From positions 1 to 8,899 of the forward strand of contig JALHLL010000147.1 in NCBI GenBank assembly GCA_022844575.1: a DNA stretch of 8,899 nucleotides. Reading direction: 5' to 3'. A model generated the notes under the pieces. The model searched no databases, was not told the origin of the DNA, and saw only the letters and a program-made list of their open reading frames with translations. The position numbers and the translations under genes were made by a program. The DNA comes from a bacterium (lineage in GTDB: Bacteria; Bacteroidota; Ignavibacteria; Kapaibacteriales; UBA961). Each line of letters begins with the position of its first letter. Within the stretch, counting starts at the first letter, position 1. Below are positions 7,173 through 8,899 of this stretch, one piece after another.

Positions 7173-8285
7173 TTATGTTTCCGATTGAGAAGTTGGTACC
7201 TGTGAGCTTTGTTGCGTTTGGTCTTGAAGTTTTTTCTTTTCCTTCAATTTTTTCAATTTATTGTAATTTATCGATTCCCGCAATGTAATGTTCGGAGGTA
7301 TAATTCCACGGGCACGTAGTGTATCTTCTGCGGTAACATACCTATTACGGTTTATAAGAGAGCCGCGCACATCTTTCGGTATTTGGGAAATCGGAATCAA
7401 TGCCTCCTCTACTTTCATAGGGTCATCGGGCAATGCTATAATACTATCTCTGTTTGTTGCAATTTCACGCCAAGGTCCACCAAATTTTCTGTTATAATCA
7501 AACATATCAAGTATTACAACAGGAGTACCTGAGAACATAACCCAACGTCTGTTGCTGTCAAGTTCTCCGCCTTTGCCCCATTTGAACAACCATTCGGCAT
7601 CTTCCATAAACTGGCGCACACAAGAATGGGAAACAGGTCTGCCGGGCATATCGAATTCATGAAAAGCCGAACCCGCCCACGCATGAAAGTTCCATGTAAA
7701 AGGCAAAATCCATTCTTCATTCAGCGATGATTTTCTTACCCTTTGTTTCCAGTTAAGTGCATATCTGCCCGGAAAAGTCGGTTTACGCAAAGTTCCGGTA
7801 TTTGCTGCGGCAAAACGTACCAAATGTCCTTTTTCATAACAGGCATACGCTTGTAATTTATTCGAGACAATTACAATTTTATCAAGTTTTCTTGCTCCGT
7901 GATAATAATGAGGAAAACATGAATATATTCTTGTATCCTTATCAACGGTATCGGGTATCATTATCGTATCACCTACACGAAAATAGTGTATATCTTTTCT
8001 ATTTACTGTAGTAATGGCTCTGTATTCGGTCCATGATTCTTTTGCTTTTCCGTACTTTGCCCTCAAAGCAGAAAGTTCAGCCGAATTTTTGATTTTCCTT
8101 TTTTCATAATGAACAAGAGGAAAAGGATTCGGAATATTCGGTACAGTGTCCTCAACAATTTTCTTTACTGTGTCGATTACTTTATTATCACTGCCGTTTC
8201 CTTCATTGCATGCCGTTATTGCGGCAAAAGAGCAGAGTACGATACAGGAAACAAATGCAGTAATTATATGAGAAATGGTTTTCAT
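7173..8285 (-). CDS. L,D-transpeptidase (YkuD-type) lipoprotein
   Basis: This enzyme is predicted to form 3-3 cross-links in peptidoglycan or attach proteins to it, in the periplasm while anchored by lipid. The first 25 residues are a signal peptide ending ITA before C26, a lipobox that gives a lipoprotein. Residues 100-111 (HYFRVGDTIMIP) resemble the end of a LysM-like module. The catalytic domain spans about 134-262: VSNKLQAYACYEKG, then H209 and SHSCVR (219-224) with nucleophile C222. The usual motif is SHGC; here the glycine is serine (S221), and the other hallmarks (G215, P217, R224) are kept. Beyond the domain are about 100 residues ending in a lysine-rich then Gln/Ser/Thr-rich tail (343-370), which may touch the wall. 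The ATG at 8285 is 9 nt after the upstream stop; the regulator gene follows 24 nt after the stop. Cross-linking versus protein attachment cannot be decided from sequence. Confidence 0.85.
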   Translation of the reverse strand: MKTISHIITAFVSCIVLCSFAAITACNEGNGSDNKVIDTVKKIVEDTVPNIPNPFPLVHYEKRKIKNSAELSALRAKYGKAKESWTEYRAITTVNRKDIHYFRVGDTIMIPDTVDKDTRIYSCFPHYYHGARKLDKIVIVSNKLQAYACYEKGHLVRFAAANTGTLRKPTFPGRYALNWKQRVRKSSLNEEWILPFTWNFHAWAGSAFHEFDMPGRPVSHSCVRQFMEDAEWLFKWGKGGELDSNRRWVMFSGTPVVILDMFDYNRKFGGPWREIATNRDSIIALPDDPMKVEEALIPISQIPKDVRGSLINRNRYVTAEDTLRARGIIPPNITLRESINYNKLKKLKEKKKLQDQTQQSSQVPTSQSET

Positions 8286-8294
8286 CTATTAAAA

Positions 8295-8899
8295 TTATAA
8301 GTATTCAATCACATCATGGCGTGTAATTACGCCGATAAGTCGCCCGAACTCTTCCACCACAATAGCGGGAAAGTCTTTCAGATTATTGATACCTGCCTGA
8401 ATGTCTTCATCCGCATTCATAACGGGCATCGGTTCTTCCATGTAGCTTTTTACGGGTTCATTATGTATTTCACGATTTTGCAATAGCTGTCCCATAAGTT
8501 TGTTCTCGCGGACGGAACCTACAATTTTTCCTCCGTCAAGAACAGGTAACTCGGAAATTTCGTGAGAATTCATAAGTTTAAGTGTTTCCGCTATCGAAGA
8601 ATCAACAGTTGCAGAAACGATAGCCGGCGTTTTAGCTTTTTTCAGTTTTTCATCAACAACGTTTTTCAAAATTACCTTCTCGACATCAAGCAATTTTTTT
8701 TCAGAAAGCCATTCATCCGAATGATGTTTCGTGAGATAACGCTCGCCGGTATCACAAATTATTACTACAACAATTGCATCAGCCGGTAATAGTTTTGCTA
8801 CCCTTAGTGCTGCCGCAACATTCATGCCCGATGAACCGCCGCAAAAAATACCTTCTTCCAACCCCAAACGTCGGGCTATAGTAAATGATTCCTTATCGC
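8295..8899 (-). CDS. cbs: Cystathionine beta-synthase/cysteine synthase-type PLP enzyme with C-terminal CBS pair, 5' end cut off
   Basis: The visible 200 residues are the C-terminal part of a fold-type II PLP enzyme of sulfur amino-acid metabolism. It is expected to condense serine or O-acetylserine with homocysteine or sulfide in the cytoplasm. The reading frame is open to the window edge, starting DKESFTIARR. The CGGSSG loop (19-24 of the visible part) matches the conserved segment whose serine contacts the PLP pyridine nitrogen. It is followed by CDTGERYLTKHHSDEWL (48-64), a family signature. The PLP-lysine and phosphate-binding loop lie outside the window. Two CBS domains follow (about 90-140 and 148-200), with ELPVLDGGKIVG and GVITRHDVIEYL; such pairs often bind adenosyl ligands and regulate the enzyme. 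It is the first visible gene of the four-gene run, 9 nt before the transpeptidase. Substrate cannot be settled: CBS-bearing cysteine synthases also exist, so the symbol is provisional. Confidence 0.85.
   Translation of the reverse strand, partial: DKESFTIARRLGLEEGIFCGGSSGMNVAAALRVAKLLPADAIVVVIICDTGERYLTKHHSDEWLSEKKLLDVEKVILKNVVDEKLKKAKTPAIVSATVDSSIAETLKLMNSHEISELPVLDGGKIVGSVRENKLMGQLLQNREIHNEPVKSYMEEPMPVMNADEDIQAGINNLKDFPAIVVEEFGRLIGVITRHDVIEYL

Noticed and set aside
7288..8011. Plus-strand open frames opposite the L,D-transpeptidase gene, and similar ones opposite purL and the regulator
   Set aside because: They lie opposite clearly coding minus-strand genes, have no recognisable domains or ribosome binding sites, and are expected by chance.
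1..8899. Mobile elements, CRISPR arrays, tRNA/rRNA genes, toxin-antitoxin or defence genes
   Set aside because: No transposase or integrase motifs, no repeated spacer arrays, no cloverleaf-like sequence and no toxin- or nuclease-like proteins were seen. The intact genes read as chromosomal.

Overview
All recognisable genes in this window lie on the minus strand, so transcription runs from high to low coordinates. The DNA is AT-rich. The organism looks like a member of the Fibrobacterota-Chlorobiota-Bacteroidota (FCB) group with a type IX secretion system (T9SS). Three things point there: a cytochrome gene ends in a T9SS type A-like sorting domain; the purL promoter matches the Bacteroidota pattern (TTG, 20-nt gap, TATTTTTG); and a TPR-coiled coil-LuxR regulator of a type common in Bacteroidota is present. 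PurL is the short, PurS/PurQ-dependent form rather than the long fused enzyme usual in true Bacteroidota. That makes an Ignavibacteriota/Chlorobiota/Kapaibacteriota-like lineage plausible, but this is inference.

Layout from the right edge, in transcription order. (1) Four tightly packed genes form a probable operon: the 3' part of a cystathionine beta-synthase/cysteine synthase-type enzyme with a CBS-domain pair (8295-8899, cut by the edge), an L,D-transpeptidase lipoprotein (7173-8285), a soluble TPR-coiled coil-LuxR-type regulator (5496-7148) and a family 4-like glycosyltransferase (4294-5493). (2) A 469-bp gap (3825-4293) holds no supportable gene but has one bulged hairpin. (3) A secreted diheme cytochrome c-like protein with a T9SS tail (2925-3824) is followed by a strong intrinsic terminator (2864-2902). 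(4) A promoter at 2780-2810 drives purL (483-2753), followed after 30 nt by the 5' part of a succinate dehydrogenase cytochrome b subunit gene (1-452, cut by the edge).

Functionally the window mixes housekeeping metabolism (purine synthesis, succinate:quinone oxidoreduction, sulfur amino acids) with cell-envelope functions (peptidoglycan cross-linking, glycan transfer, a surface cytochrome). The regulator sits between two envelope genes and may control them, but the sequence does not prove this. I found no mobile element, CRISPR array, tRNA, rRNA or clear new defence-like system. The least ordinary item is the T9SS-tagged diheme protein, whose first heme site is CX4CH.
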